Shown here: piece by piece, positions 43,297 through 52,081 of the stretch
Layout: every line of letters starts with the position of its first letter
Position numbering within the stretch: position 1 is the first letter of the stretch
NCBI GenBank assembly: GCA_023423275.1
Contig: JAFAFW010000045.1
Coordinates: 19,163 to 83,162 of the forward strand
Length of the DNA stretch: 64,000 bases
Direction: 5' to 3'
From: Pseudomonadota bacterium
Lineage (GTDB): Bacteria > Pseudomonadota > Alphaproteobacteria > Rhizobiales > Hyphomicrobiaceae
Notes under the pieces: model-generated
Told to the model about the DNA's origin: nothing
Databases searched by the model: none
Seen by the model: only the letters and a program-made list of their open reading frames with translations
Translations under genes and position numbers: made by a program

Positions 43297-44889
43297 ATGG
43301 GCGCAGCCGACAAGGCGCTTTGCTTTCTGACGATCGGGGAGGCGGCGCGATTGATCGCCCAGCGTCAGATTTCGCCGGTCGATCTCGTCGAAGCCTTCCT
43401 CGCGCGCATCGAAGCCGTTGACCACATCCTCGCCACCTACATCACAGTTTGTGCCGACGAGGCCCTGGCCGATGCGCGCCGTGCGGAGGCCGAAATCGTG
43501 CGCGGGGGCGTGCGCGGCCCACTGCACGGCATTCCTTATGGGCTCAAGGACAATTTCATGGTGCGCGGGGTGCGCGCCACGGCCAATTCGAGGCTGATGG
43601 CCGATTACGTGCCGGACGGCGATGCGACTGCGCACAGCCGTTTGCGTAATGCGGGCGCCATTTTCCTGGGCAAGCTGAACACCTACGAATACGGCACGGG
43701 CAACGGCGACAACCTTTTCGAGCTTCCGTTTCCACCAGCACGCAATCCGTGGAACCTGAGCCATTTCCCTGGGGGCTCCACCACGGGTGGCGGTGCGTCG
43801 GTCGCCGCGGGAACCGCCATGCTCGCCCTTGGCTCGGATACTGGCGGTTCTGTTCGCCTTCCCGCTGCCGCCTGTGGCGTGTCTGGTCTCAAGCCGACCT
43901 ATGGACTGGTAAGCAGGGCGGGCGTGCTGCCGAATTGCTATTCGCTTGACTGCATTGGGCCGATTGCCTGGACCGCGCGCGACGCCGGGCTCGCCCTGCG
44001 CGCTATCGCTGGGTTCGATGTACGCGATCCGGCCACTGCGGAGGTCGATGTCGCGCGCGTCATGGACACGTCGAGCGCTATGAAGGATCTGAGGATCGGT
44101 GTTTTGCGTCGCTTCCACGAGCGAGATATCGCAACCAGCCCCAATCTGGTCGCGGGGTTCGATCACGTCGTATCGGTTCTGCCCGGTCTCGGCGCGACAG
44201 TCGTCACGTGCGAACTACCTTGGAGCCTGCAGGATTTCCGGGCCTGTTCGCGGATCATCAATACGGCCGAGAGCTACGCCATCCACGAGAGCGATTTTCG
44301 CGACCACCGGAACCGCATGGGCGTCGCGCTCCGCGATAAGCTGAGAGCAGGGCGCGCGGTTGCGTCGGTCGACTATCTGCGCGCACAGCGGTGGCGCCGC
44401 ACGCTCGCCGCCGACGTTGATGAGCTTTTTCAGGCTGTCGATGTGATCCTGTGCGCCGGCGCGACCCGGTGCGCGCCCGATTATGCCGACAGATCCGGGC
44501 TTGGCGCCTTTACGACGGAGTCGGCGATGGCCGCATTCAGCATTTCGGGGCACCCCGCCATCTCGGTCTGCAGCGGCTTTTCGGATCTCGGATTGCCTCT
44601 CAATGTTCAGCTCGCAGGTCGCCGCTTCGAGGATGGACGGCTTCTGGTTGCCGCCGCCGCGCTCGAGGATGCCTTGGGTCTGAAGCACCAGCGGCCCGCC
44701 GATGTCCCGGTACGTCCAGCGGATCCTGATTGGGCTTCCCAGCCGGCGTCCGACATGAGTGAGGATGATTGCGAGAGACACGCTGCGGAGTCGATCAGGG
44801 CGACACTCGACCAGCTTCCTCGGGATCTGCCCAAGGAATTAGATCCCTTCGTCACGGTGAACATGCGGATTGACAGTGCAACTCAATGA
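43297..44889 (+). CDS. Amidase-signature family hydrolase (1)
   Basis: A 530-residue amidase. The Ser-cisSer-Lys triad is intact: Lys84 in GIPYGLKDNF, cis-Ser161 in PGGSTTGGGAS and nucleophile Ser185 in SDTGGSVRLPAA, with the usual 24-residue Ser spacing. It is longer than the second amidase by an extended C-terminus (after KHQRPADVPVRPADPDW). The start ATG 43297 has GAGGG upstream. It overlaps the next gene by about 20 bases. It is expected to hydrolyse a linear amide released by ring opening, giving ammonia and a carboxylic acid; specificity is not predictable. Confidence 0.93.
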   Translation: MGAADKALCFLTIGEAARLIAQRQISPVDLVEAFLARIEAVDHILATYITVCADEALADARRAEAEIVRGGVRGPLHGIPYGLKDNFMVRGVRATANSRLMADYVPDGDATAHSRLRNAGAIFLGKLNTYEYGTGNGDNLFELPFPPARNPWNLSHFPGGSTTGGGASVAAGTAMLALGSDTGGSVRLPAAACGVSGLKPTYGLVSRAGVLPNCYSLDCIGPIAWTARDAGLALRAIAGFDVRDPATAEVDVARVMDTSSAMKDLRIGVLRRFHERDIATSPNLVAGFDHVVSVLPGLGATVVTCELPWSLQDFRACSRIINTAESYAIHESDFRDHRNRMGVALRDKLRAGRAVASVDYLRAQRWRRTLAADVDELFQAVDVILCAGATRCAPDYADRSGLGAFTTESAMAAFSISGHPAISVCSGFSDLGLPLNVQLAGRRFEDGRLLVAAAALEDALGLKHQRPADVPVRPADPDWASQPASDMSEDDCERHAAESIRATLDQLPRDLPKELDPFVTVNMRIDSATQ

Positions 44890-46156
44890 GCTGAGCGGAA
44901 GCGAAGCCGCGGCGTTGATCGCCAGCGGCGAAATCTCCAGTGAAGATCTCGTGCGCGCCTGCCTCGCTCGCATCGAGGAGCGCGAGCCGACCGTCAAGGC
45001 GTTTGCCTATGTGGCCAAGGAGGCGGCCTTAGCGGCAGCAAGGGATGCCGACAAGGCGGTTCTCCTGAGCGACGGCGCGCTTGGACCGCTACACGGCGTG
45101 CCCTTTGCGGTCAAAGACATGATCGACACCGGGAGCGTTCCGACGCAATACAATTCGCCCCTCTATCACGGCTTTCAGCCGGCTCAAGATGCAGCGGCTG
45201 TCTCAATTCTGCGCAGCGCCGGTGCGATCCTGCTGGGCAAGACCGAGACGATCGAGTTCGCCGCTCACGGGCGCAACCCCGTAACGCGAAACCCTCACGA
45301 TCCGGCGCGCACGCCAGGAGGTTCGTCCAGCGGCTCGGCCGCCGCCGTCGTGGACATGATGGTGCCGTTGGCTTTGGGGACGCAGACCGGTGGCTCGCTC
45401 ATCCGGCCCGCATCCTTCTGCGGCGTTTACTGCATGAAGCCCACGTACGGCACTGTGAACACGGAGGGCGCGAAGCGGTTTTCCATCAGCCTAGACACGA
45501 TCGGATGGTATGCGCGCTCACTCGACGACCTCGCTCTCCTCGCGGATGTCTACGAGGTTTCGAGCGAGAAACATGAGCGGGCCGACAGAATGAACTTCGC
45601 TTTCTGCCGAACGCCCTACTGGGAGCGCGCGCTCCCTGATGCCCAGGCGGCCTTCGAAACCGCGCTCGATGCTCTGCGCTCGGCAGGTGTGCCGCTGACG
45701 GAACTCGAACTGGGCGACATGTTTGCCGACATCAACGGTGCAAAGGAGCGGGTGATGCGTGCAGAAGGGCGTGTCGCATTTCTCCATCTTCATCGGCAGT
45801 CTGTCGACCGTCTTTCGCCGGGCATCAAGGCCAGAATGAACCGGACGGATGATCGGCTGCTTCGCCAGGCGCAGGACGATGCGGCGATGATGCGGATCGC
45901 GTTCGACCGGATGACCGAACCCTACGATGCGGTTTTGACCCCGGCGGCCACGAGTGTCGCACCGCAGGGGCTCGCTTATGCAGGCGACCCGATCTTCAAT
46001 GGGATGTGGACGTTGCTGCACACGCCGTGCCTGTCACTGCCGGTTCTGGCGGGCGAGGGCGGTCTGCCCCTGGGATTGCAGTTGGTCGGTGCGAGGTTCA
46101 GCGATTCCCGCCTCCTTGCTGCGGCCCACGAGATCGTGCGGACGCTTCGTCCGTAG
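44870..46156 (+). CDS. Amidase-signature family hydrolase (2)
   Basis: A 428-residue amidase with Lys82 in GVPFAVKDMID, cis-Ser152 in TPGGSSSGSAAAV and nucleophile Ser176 in TQTGGSLIRPAS, all in canonical spacing. The C-terminus (SLPVLAGEGGLPLGLQLVGA, RFSDSRLL) is standard. The start is TTG 44870 or GTG 44876; both lie within the end of the first amidase gene. It is the last gene of the plus-strand operon from 38,323 and faces the hydantoinase-like gene convergently, with 44 bases between. Two non-identical amidases suggest two different amide intermediates or a hetero-oligomer. Confidence 0.92.
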   Translation: MTVQLNELSGSEAAALIASGEISSEDLVRACLARIEEREPTVKAFAYVAKEAALAAARDADKAVLLSDGALGPLHGVPFAVKDMIDTGSVPTQYNSPLYHGFQPAQDAAAVSILRSAGAILLGKTETIEFAAHGRNPVTRNPHDPARTPGGSSSGSAAAVVDMMVPLALGTQTGGSLIRPASFCGVYCMKPTYGTVNTEGAKRFSISLDTIGWYARSLDDLALLADVYEVSSEKHERADRMNFAFCRTPYWERALPDAQAAFETALDALRSAGVPLTELELGDMFADINGAKERVMRAEGRVAFLHLHRQSVDRLSPGIKARMNRTDDRLLRQAQDDAAMMRIAFDRMTEPYDAVLTPAATSVAPQGLAYAGDPIFNGMWTLLHTPCLSLPVLAGEGGLPLGLQLVGARFSDSRLLAAAHEIVRTLRP

Positions 46157-46200
46157 GCGAAGAACTCGAAATCGCTTCAAGCCGGGCGCAGCGTATCCCG

Positions 46201-47610
46201 CTACGACTGCGGGGAAGGGGCCTGCAGCGTACGGCTGATGTATCGGCCCCGTCCGATGCAGGCATCGTCGAGAGCCCCATCGCGCATGGCGAATGCACCG
46301 CGCACGAGTGTGTGAACCACGCGGCCCTTGAGCTTCCAGCCGTCGTAGATGGAATAGCCGGCGCTGCTGACGGTGTTGGTGGACGTTATTGCGGTGCTTC
46401 CGTTCAGATCAACACATGCGAAGTCCGCATCCAGGCCCACGCTGATGGCGCCCTTGCGATGACCCAGCCCCATGATCCGCGCGGGATTGGTGGCGGTCAG
46501 TTCCGCTATGCGTGGAAGCGGAATGGAGCGGGCGTGATATCCCTCGCTGAGCATGACTGGCAGCAGCGTTTCCAGGCCGGGACATCCGGGTGAAGCGGCC
46601 CAGATCCCGCCGGCTTTGGACGAAATGTCACGATGGACGTGATCGGTCGCAACGGTATCCACGCTGCCGTTCCGGATGCCGTTCCACAAAGCCTCCCTAT
46701 CGGAAGGTTCCCTGAGCGGCGGGTTGATCTTGCCGACATCACCGCCGGTCCAGTTGACATCATGCGTCAGATAATGCGGACAGGTTTCGACATGCACTGT
46801 ACGGCCTTCGCGCCTCAGCCTGAGCGCGGCGTCGAGAGCCTCCGCCGATGAGGTATGAACGACGTACAGCGGGCAGTTTACGGTGCCGGCAACGTAAGCC
46901 GCACGTTGCACCGCGTCGGCTTCCACGAACGGCGGACGGCTCGCATTCCAGGTCGTGAGGCCGCGCTTACCCTCCGGGTCGGCCGATTTCGCCCGCTCGC
47001 GCGTCACCCATGCCAATTCGATGGTCTCCGGATGTGGACACACCATGCCTCCGCTGGCCGCTGCCGCTTCGCACAGGCGCAGCAGGAAGCCGTCGTCGAT
47101 GTCTGGAAGCCCAAGCCGCGCGCCCTCTCCGCCGCGGTTGTTCATGAATATCTTGAAGCTCGGGGCGCCGTATTCGGACGTATAGCGCCTGACACCGGCC
47201 AACTGCTCTTCGGTGGAGATAATGAAATGGTAGCCGAAGTCGATCCTCGCGCCCGCTTCTGTGACGGAACGAACCTCATCGAAGATCGCTTCAAACGGCT
47301 CGGTCGCCATGAGATAGGGAATGAACGAGGTGACGCCGCCGCTCACGGCGGCAGCAGTTTCTCTGGCCGCGTCGTCCGGCACGCGCGGTCGGCTGATATC
47401 CTTGCCGTGCCCGAGGTGAAGATGAACGTCGATTGCACCTGGCAATATCGTCAGGCCGGAAGCATCCATCGTCTCCGATGCATCGGCGGCCGTACCCGGC
47501 GAGAGCAATGCGCCGATCCGCCCGTCTCGGACACCAATATCCACCTCAGCCACGGAACGCTCCGGCAGGACTGCCCGGCCGTTGCGAATGATCAGATCGA
47601 AAGTCTTCAT
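46201..47610 (-). CDS. Dihydropyrimidinase/hydantoinase-like cyclic amidohydrolase
   Basis: A 469-residue TIM-barrel amidohydrolase. Metal-site residues are all present: His63 and His65 (DVHLHLG), Lys153 for carboxylation (SFKIFMN), His193 (CPHPETIE), His252 (VVHTSS) and Asp323 (ATDHVH). This pattern is that of dihydropyrimidinase, D-hydantoinase and allantoinase, enzymes that open cyclic amides or ureides. Its stop/start context overlaps the MmgE/PrpD gene upstream by 4 bases (ATGA). It is last in the minus-strand operon. It gives the island a second, unrelated fold for ring opening besides the PuuE-like proteins. Confidence 0.92.
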   Translation of the reverse strand: MKTFDLIIRNGRAVLPERSVAEVDIGVRDGRIGALLSPGTAADASETMDASGLTILPGAIDVHLHLGHGKDISRPRVPDDAARETAAAVSGGVTSFIPYLMATEPFEAIFDEVRSVTEAGARIDFGYHFIISTEEQLAGVRRYTSEYGAPSFKIFMNNRGGEGARLGLPDIDDGFLLRLCEAAAASGGMVCPHPETIELAWVTRERAKSADPEGKRGLTTWNASRPPFVEADAVQRAAYVAGTVNCPLYVVHTSSAEALDAALRLRREGRTVHVETCPHYLTHDVNWTGGDVGKINPPLREPSDREALWNGIRNGSVDTVATDHVHRDISSKAGGIWAASPGCPGLETLLPVMLSEGYHARSIPLPRIAELTATNPARIMGLGHRKGAISVGLDADFACVDLNGSTAITSTNTVSSAGYSIYDGWKLKGRVVHTLVRGAFAMRDGALDDACIGRGRYISRTLQAPSPQS

Positions 47611-48995
47611 TGCGCTATTCCACTTCGCCCGGCAGGAGATGCCAGCAGGGGTTTCAGACGCTCGAAGCCGCCCTTGTCGATATTCAGCATCGCATGTTCC
47701 AACGCGCCGACCGCATGACCCTCAAGGGCACGGCCGGCATTTGCCCGAAACTTCCCGAGCACGTCGGCAACGGTCGCCGGCCGGCTCATATTTCCATAGA
47801 CGTCGTCCAATCTCACGTCGATCTTGCTGCCGTCTTTCAATAGCGCCGTCAGTTCCGCCTCGAACCGGTTGGGGAAATCGTTCGGCTCCAGAGGCTCCCA
47901 GATTATGCGCCGCGTCAGGTCGCGCGTCCCCTCGGAAACATCAGTCTCGAACGTATCCAGGGTAACGGCGCCATCGTGCAGAGCCGCCGCCGCCACAACC
48001 GGCAGGCTCCACCGTGCCTGGTGGCCAATCGCTTCCTGTTTGATGTGCCAGGGGGCGCAGACGATGGGCGCTGCGCCGGGCGCGATACGGCAGGTTATCG
48101 AGACCACGTCGTGCGGCCGGACGTTGCGCTCGCGCAATGTCAGCGTCGCCTCGATAAAGGGGTGCAGGTAGTGGCAGCACGGCTGGAATTTGAAGGCGCA
48201 GTCGGGCAGGTGCCAGCGCACGCCCATGTCTTCGATGAGGACACCAAGACGCTCGGCGGCATCGGCTGATGCAGCGAACCGTCGGAACAGTCCACGCTCG
48301 CCCTCGAATGCAGTTTCCGGGCCTGTCATGCCAGCCGCAGCAAACTGCGCGGCGAGGACGCCGGCATGGGCTGCCCAGCCCGGATGCAGGGATTTGACGG
48401 ACGAACCATTCGTCAGGAACTCGAACACGCCCGATGACTGGCTGAGGGCGATGCCCAACGCATGGACGGTGGCATCCTCGTCAAGGTTTCCGATATCCGC
48501 CGCGACCAGCGCCGCCACCATCGTGCCGGCGACGGAGGTTATTTGGAAACCCTCGCGCTGAAACCCGCCCGGAGCAGCGAGGCCCAGCCGAACGAACACC
48601 TCCCAGCCGCGCGCGTAGGCTCCGAGCACCCCGGCGCCGGATGCACCTGATGATTGACCGGCGGCAAGTGAGACGGCGGTCAGTACCGAACTGCCATGAA
48701 CGATCGATGCCGTATGCGTGTCGTCGTATTCGAGGCTGTGGATCAGGCCGCCGTTGACCAGTGCGGCGATGTCCGGCGACGCGGTTCGGCCCGAGCCGAA
48801 CACCGATACGCCACCCGGATTGGACAGGTGATCCACGACAGCGCGGTAAGGAGCGCCGAGTGTCGTCGCGGTTGCTGCAAGGCCGACGCCGACGGAGTCC
48901 AGAAAGTGCAGCCGGGCAGCCTGGGCCACATTCGGTGGAAGCGGACGATTCCGAAGTTCGCGGAGAGCAGCGGCCAGCCTGCGCGACAGTGTCAT
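47607..48995 (-). CDS. MmgE/PrpD family protein (2)
   Basis: A 462-residue MmgE/PrpD protein. Landmarks are HFLDSVGVGLAATATTLGAP, VNGGLIHSLEYDDTHTASIV (the conserved NG...H..D.DD.H segment), GVLGAYARGWEVFVRLGLAA and FKFQPCCHYLHPFIEATLTL. ATG 48995 overlaps the upstream FAD-enzyme stop (ATGA) and its own stop overlaps the hydantoinase start. Unlike the copy at 30,487 it keeps the standard EYDDTH motif, so it is more likely a true dehydratase/hydratase or epimerase. Characterised members act on tricarboxylates such as 2-methylcitrate and on iminodisuccinate. Confidence 0.91.
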   Translation of the reverse strand: MTLSRRLAAALRELRNRPLPPNVAQAARLHFLDSVGVGLAATATTLGAPYRAVVDHLSNPGGVSVFGSGRTASPDIAALVNGGLIHSLEYDDTHTASIVHGSSVLTAVSLAAGQSSGASGAGVLGAYARGWEVFVRLGLAAPGGFQREGFQITSVAGTMVAALVAADIGNLDEDATVHALGIALSQSSGVFEFLTNGSSVKSLHPGWAAHAGVLAAQFAAAGMTGPETAFEGERGLFRRFAASADAAERLGVLIEDMGVRWHLPDCAFKFQPCCHYLHPFIEATLTLRERNVRPHDVVSITCRIAPGAAPIVCAPWHIKQEAIGHQARWSLPVVAAAALHDGAVTLDTFETDVSEGTRDLTRRIIWEPLEPNDFPNRFEAELTALLKDGSKIDVRLDDVYGNMSRPATVADVLGKFRANAGRALEGHAVGALEHAMLNIDKGGFERLKPLLASPAGRSGIAQ

Positions 48996-50353
48996 GCTCG
49001 GGCGCTCATTACCTGTTGCGCGGCTTCGATGCCGGCCAGGCGCCCCAAGGCGATCGCAGTCAGCAGCCCGTTTCCGGAGGCATAGCCCTTGGCGCCCGCG
49101 CGCCCCGAAATTCCGGCAGCAGCGCCGCCGCCAGCGAAAAGATTGCGAACCGGTTCGCCGTTTGGCCTGAGCACCTCTCCGTTGAGACCAACCTTTAGTC
49201 CGCCCTGGGTATGAAACAAGCCTGGCACGACGCGACATCCATAGAGCTTGCCCGACAGCGGCGAGAGGCCGAAATCGGTCCGGCCGAACGGGTCGGCACC
49301 GCCGCCGGTCGCCGCTTTGTTGTAGGTGTCGAAAGCAAATGCCGCGGCGGATGGGTCGAGCTCGTAGATGGTCGCGAGCGATTGAATGTCGTCGGCAGAC
49401 TTCAGGCCGCCGAAGCCGGCCAATTGGGCAAACTCCTCTTCCTGGCTGGCTATGTCGTAGATGCGCTGATCGAACACGGCATAGCAGAACCCGTTTTGCG
49501 CCAGCACCGTCTTGGCGAAGCCCGAATAGCCCGTGCTCTCATCGCCGAAGCGCTCGGCACGATCGTTCAGGATGAGCCCGCCTTTCTCGATCGTCGTCCA
49601 TGAGAGGAGGCTTCCGTGGGGATGGGCGACCGCAGCGTAGCCTTGGTAGGCTGCCATGTTTGCCAAATCCGCGCCCACGGACTCTCCCCAAAGAACAGCT
49701 TCGCCGGTGGAGCCGAGCGCGCCGAAATAGGTCGCGCCGGCGATCTCGGGGCAGAATCGCATCACGAGATCGCGGTTCCCCGCATACCCGTTCACGGCCA
49801 GGACCACCTTGTCGGCGCGGATGGATGATCCGTCGGTAAGTACGACGCCTGCGACCGCGCTATCCTCCACGATGAGGTCACGAGCCCCGTTGCCGACTGC
49901 GATGGGGATATCGCGCTGTTGCAGGAATGACATCAGATCGTCGACCAGATCCTGGCCACGGCGCGAGATCGGTGCGTGGAGGCGTGGAACGGAATGTCCG
50001 ATATGCTTGTAGGCCGTAATAAGCTGCATCCGGGCGCCTAGTCCGTCGATGAGCCATTCGACCGTCGTGGCAGAGACCTCCGCCATGCGCCGCAGCAGTT
50101 CCGGAGCATCCGATCCGCCCGATATCGCCGTGAGGTCGGAGACCATCCGCTCCGGATCGTCAACGATGCCGGCCGCTTTTTGATACTTGCTGCCGGCGGC
50201 CGGCACCGACCCGGTGGAAAGCGCGCTGTTACCGCCCGGCCGATCGAGCTTCTCGATGACGGCGACAGTTGCACCTTCGTCATGGGCGGCAATCGCTGCG
50301 GCCATGCCGCAGGCGCCGCCTCCAACGACCAGGACTTCGATATCCGACGCCAT
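48992..50353 (-). CDS. FAD-dependent oxidoreductase (fumarate reductase/ketosteroid dehydrogenase-like)
   Basis: A 453-residue flavoprotein. The N-terminal dinucleotide fold VLVVGGGACGMAAAIAAHDE with the acidic ribose ligand in VIEKLDRPGGNSALSTG, the mid-region ADKVVLAVNGYAGN, and the C-terminal FAD closure (RNLFAGGGAAAGISGRAGAK, GYASGNGLL) are as in soluble fumarate-reductase-type enzymes. ATG 50353 has GGAG-like sequence upstream. It is 22 bases after the isochorismatase-family gene in the same operon. It probably oxidises or reduces a C-C double bond next to a carboxylate or ketone in the pathway; direction unknown. Confidence 0.9.
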   Translation of the reverse strand: MASDIEVLVVGGGACGMAAAIAAHDEGATVAVIEKLDRPGGNSALSTGSVPAAGSKYQKAAGIVDDPERMVSDLTAISGGSDAPELLRRMAEVSATTVEWLIDGLGARMQLITAYKHIGHSVPRLHAPISRRGQDLVDDLMSFLQQRDIPIAVGNGARDLIVEDSAVAGVVLTDGSSIRADKVVLAVNGYAGNRDLVMRFCPEIAGATYFGALGSTGEAVLWGESVGADLANMAAYQGYAAVAHPHGSLLSWTTIEKGGLILNDRAERFGDESTGYSGFAKTVLAQNGFCYAVFDQRIYDIASQEEEFAQLAGFGGLKSADDIQSLATIYELDPSAAAFAFDTYNKAATGGGADPFGRTDFGLSPLSGKLYGCRVVPGLFHTQGGLKVGLNGEVLRPNGEPVRNLFAGGGAAAGISGRAGAKGYASGNGLLTAIALGRLAGIEAAQQVMSARA

Positions 50354-50375
50354 GTCCTCGTCTCCGCTTCGAGCT

Positions 50376-51068
50376 TCAGCGCAGGGCGGATAATGCGTCG
50401 AGCAGATGGTCGGTGTCGGACACATCCGCGTATTTTTCCGCCATGTCGAAAAGATTGACTGCGTGCGACGTCGCGCTCCGGTCGTAAACCGCATCATGAG
50501 GTACGGCGACGCGGAAGTTATAGGCGAATGCGTCGACGACGCTTCCCCGGACGCAGCCCGAGGTCGTGCAGCCCGTTACAACGACTGTGTCGGCTCCCTG
50601 GGCAATCAGATAGCTGGCTAGCGGCGTGCCGAAAAACGCGCTCGGATGCTTTTTCGGTACGAGGATATCACCTTCGTTGGGGGCGACTTCGGCCACGAAA
50701 TCGTAGCCGTGCCGCGCGATTCCCATGATAGCCGGCACTTTGTCCGACAGGCGCCCTTTGTCGAAGCTCTCCTTCTGGGAAACGTGCGGATAGAGAACGG
50801 GCCAGCCATTCTGGCGAAACACCGGGAGAATGCGTGCGATCTGCTCAACGGCCTTCCATCCGACGTCACCGCACGATGTCGGGAATTCCTTGATTGCCTC
50901 CCAGAACGGCATGGGCTTCGTGCCCAACGTTCGGTATTGCACATCTATGATCAGCAACGCCGGCCGTTTGCCGAGGCCGGTTTTGCGACCGAAGCCTGCG
51001 GCCCGATAGGCCTGTTGCTCATTCTCGCTGATGATTCCGTCCCAGGGCTTGCGGTTGTCGTTGCTCAT
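50376..51068 (-). CDS. Isochorismatase-family cysteine amidohydrolase (carbamoylsarcosine/maleamate type)
   Basis: A 230-residue cysteine hydrolase with the catalytic triad Asp42 (LLIIDVQ), Lys139/140 (LVPKKHPSAFFGT) and Cys172 in GCTTSGCVRGSVVDA. The GCTTSGCVR signature is that of N-carbamoylsarcosine amidohydrolase and maleamate amidohydrolase NicF, rather than of true isochorismatases. The start overlaps the upstream lyase stop by 4 bases. It fits a step in which an amic or carbamoyl acid, produced by ring opening, loses ammonia. The actual substrate is unknown. Confidence 0.92.
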   Translation of the reverse strand: MSNDNRKPWDGIISENEQQAYRAAGFGRKTGLGKRPALLIIDVQYRTLGTKPMPFWEAIKEFPTSCGDVGWKAVEQIARILPVFRQNGWPVLYPHVSQKESFDKGRLSDKVPAIMGIARHGYDFVAEVAPNEGDILVPKKHPSAFFGTPLASYLIAQGADTVVVTGCTTSGCVRGSVVDAFAYNFRVAVPHDAVYDRSATSHAVNLFDMAEKYADVSDTDHLLDALSALR

Positions 51069-51961
51069 TTTGTCAGCTCGTTTCGTGGAGCGAAGGCACC
51101 GGACTTGTATTTCTGCTCGAGCGCGTCGAACTTTTCCTTCGCGACGATGCGTTGGCGTTCCTCAAAGCCGGCCAGCCTGTCGCCGACGTTCTTCAGGGAA
51201 CCATCGGCCTTGAGCGCGGTCAGTACGTCGTGAGATGCGCGAAGGGCCGCCTGAAGCGCAGCATTGGCGTACAGGACTCCGCCGAAACCCATTTGCGCAA
51301 GAAGCGGTCGACCGAGATCCGGTGTCAGGCCGCCGTAGACGATATTGGCAATCTGCGGCACCGGGAGCTCAGTGGCGATGCGCAACATCTCCGCTTCGCT
51401 CACCGGCGATTCCACGAACGTCACGTCGGCTCCCGCCCCGATCATGGCGTGAGCCCTGTCGATAGCCGCGTCGAGTCCGAGAACGGCACGCGCGTCGGTC
51501 CGGGCAATGATCTGGAAGTCCTGATCCCGGCGCGCGTCAACCGCGGCCTTGACCTTGCTGATCATCTCATCGAGCGGGATAACGTCCTTCCCGCTGAAAT
51601 GGCCGCACTTCTTCGGAAAAACCTGATCCTCGATCTGGATACCGGCGGCACCCGCCCGCTCCAACAACTGGACAGTGCGGATCATGTTCAGGGCGTTGCC
51701 GAAGCCGGTATCGGCATCCACGAGCAGTGGAATCTGGACGACGTCGGCGATCGCAGCAACATGCGATGTGATCTCGGTCAGCGACGTCAGGCCGATGTCC
51801 GGTACGCCGAGATACATGTTGGCAATGCCTGCGCCGGTGACGTACATCGCCTCGAAGCCGACGTCCTCGATCGCCCGCGCGAACAGGGCGTTCGCCGCGC
51901 CTGGCAGGAGCACGGCCTCACGCCGCGCCAGGATGGTCTTCAGGGCTGTGGTCTGCTTCAT
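51065..51961 (-). CDS. Isocitrate lyase/PEP mutase superfamily carbon-carbon lyase
   Basis: A 298-residue TIM-barrel enzyme. Metal and substrate residues are VDADTGFGN (Asp82, Asp84), IEDQVFP (Glu111, Asp112) and the loop PKKCGHFSGK with Cys119. The KKCGH form marks lyases such as 2-methylisocitrate lyase and 2,3-dimethylmalate lyase, and argues against phosphonopyruvate mutase or hydrolase. Such enzymes cleave 2-hydroxy-3-alkyl acids to pyruvate or glyoxylate plus a smaller acid. Together with the MmgE/PrpD proteins it could finish the pathway. It heads a five-gene coupled set that follows the second Liv ATPase gene after 120 bases. Confidence 0.91.
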   Translation of the reverse strand: MKQTTALKTILARREAVLLPGAANALFARAIEDVGFEAMYVTGAGIANMYLGVPDIGLTSLTEITSHVAAIADVVQIPLLVDADTGFGNALNMIRTVQLLERAGAAGIQIEDQVFPKKCGHFSGKDVIPLDEMISKVKAAVDARRDQDFQIIARTDARAVLGLDAAIDRAHAMIGAGADVTFVESPVSEAEMLRIATELPVPQIANIVYGGLTPDLGRPLLAQMGFGGVLYANAALQAALRASHDVLTALKADGSLKNVGDRLAGFEERQRIVAKEKFDALEQKYKSGAFAPRNELTK

Positions 51962-52081
51962 AATGCACGCCCGATATCATCAGTCATCGTTTGATCCCAA
52001 TAAGTTCGTGTCGGCCCAAAAGCCGTCCGCTTCTACCTGTGAATGCGCGACGCACTGAGCAGACGCGCGGGGCCAGCCGCA

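Noticed and set aside
48996..49238. N-terminal extension of the MmgE/PrpD gene 2 reading frame
   Set aside because: It lies inside the FAD-oxidoreductase gene and is Arg-rich; the ATGA overlap at 48,992-48,995 gives the natural start.
51065..51961. Phosphonopyruvate mutase or phosphonopyruvate hydrolase for phosphonate metabolism
   Set aside because: The catalytic loop is KKCGH with Cys, the lyase signature; mutases lack this cysteine motif, and no phosphonate genes are nearby.
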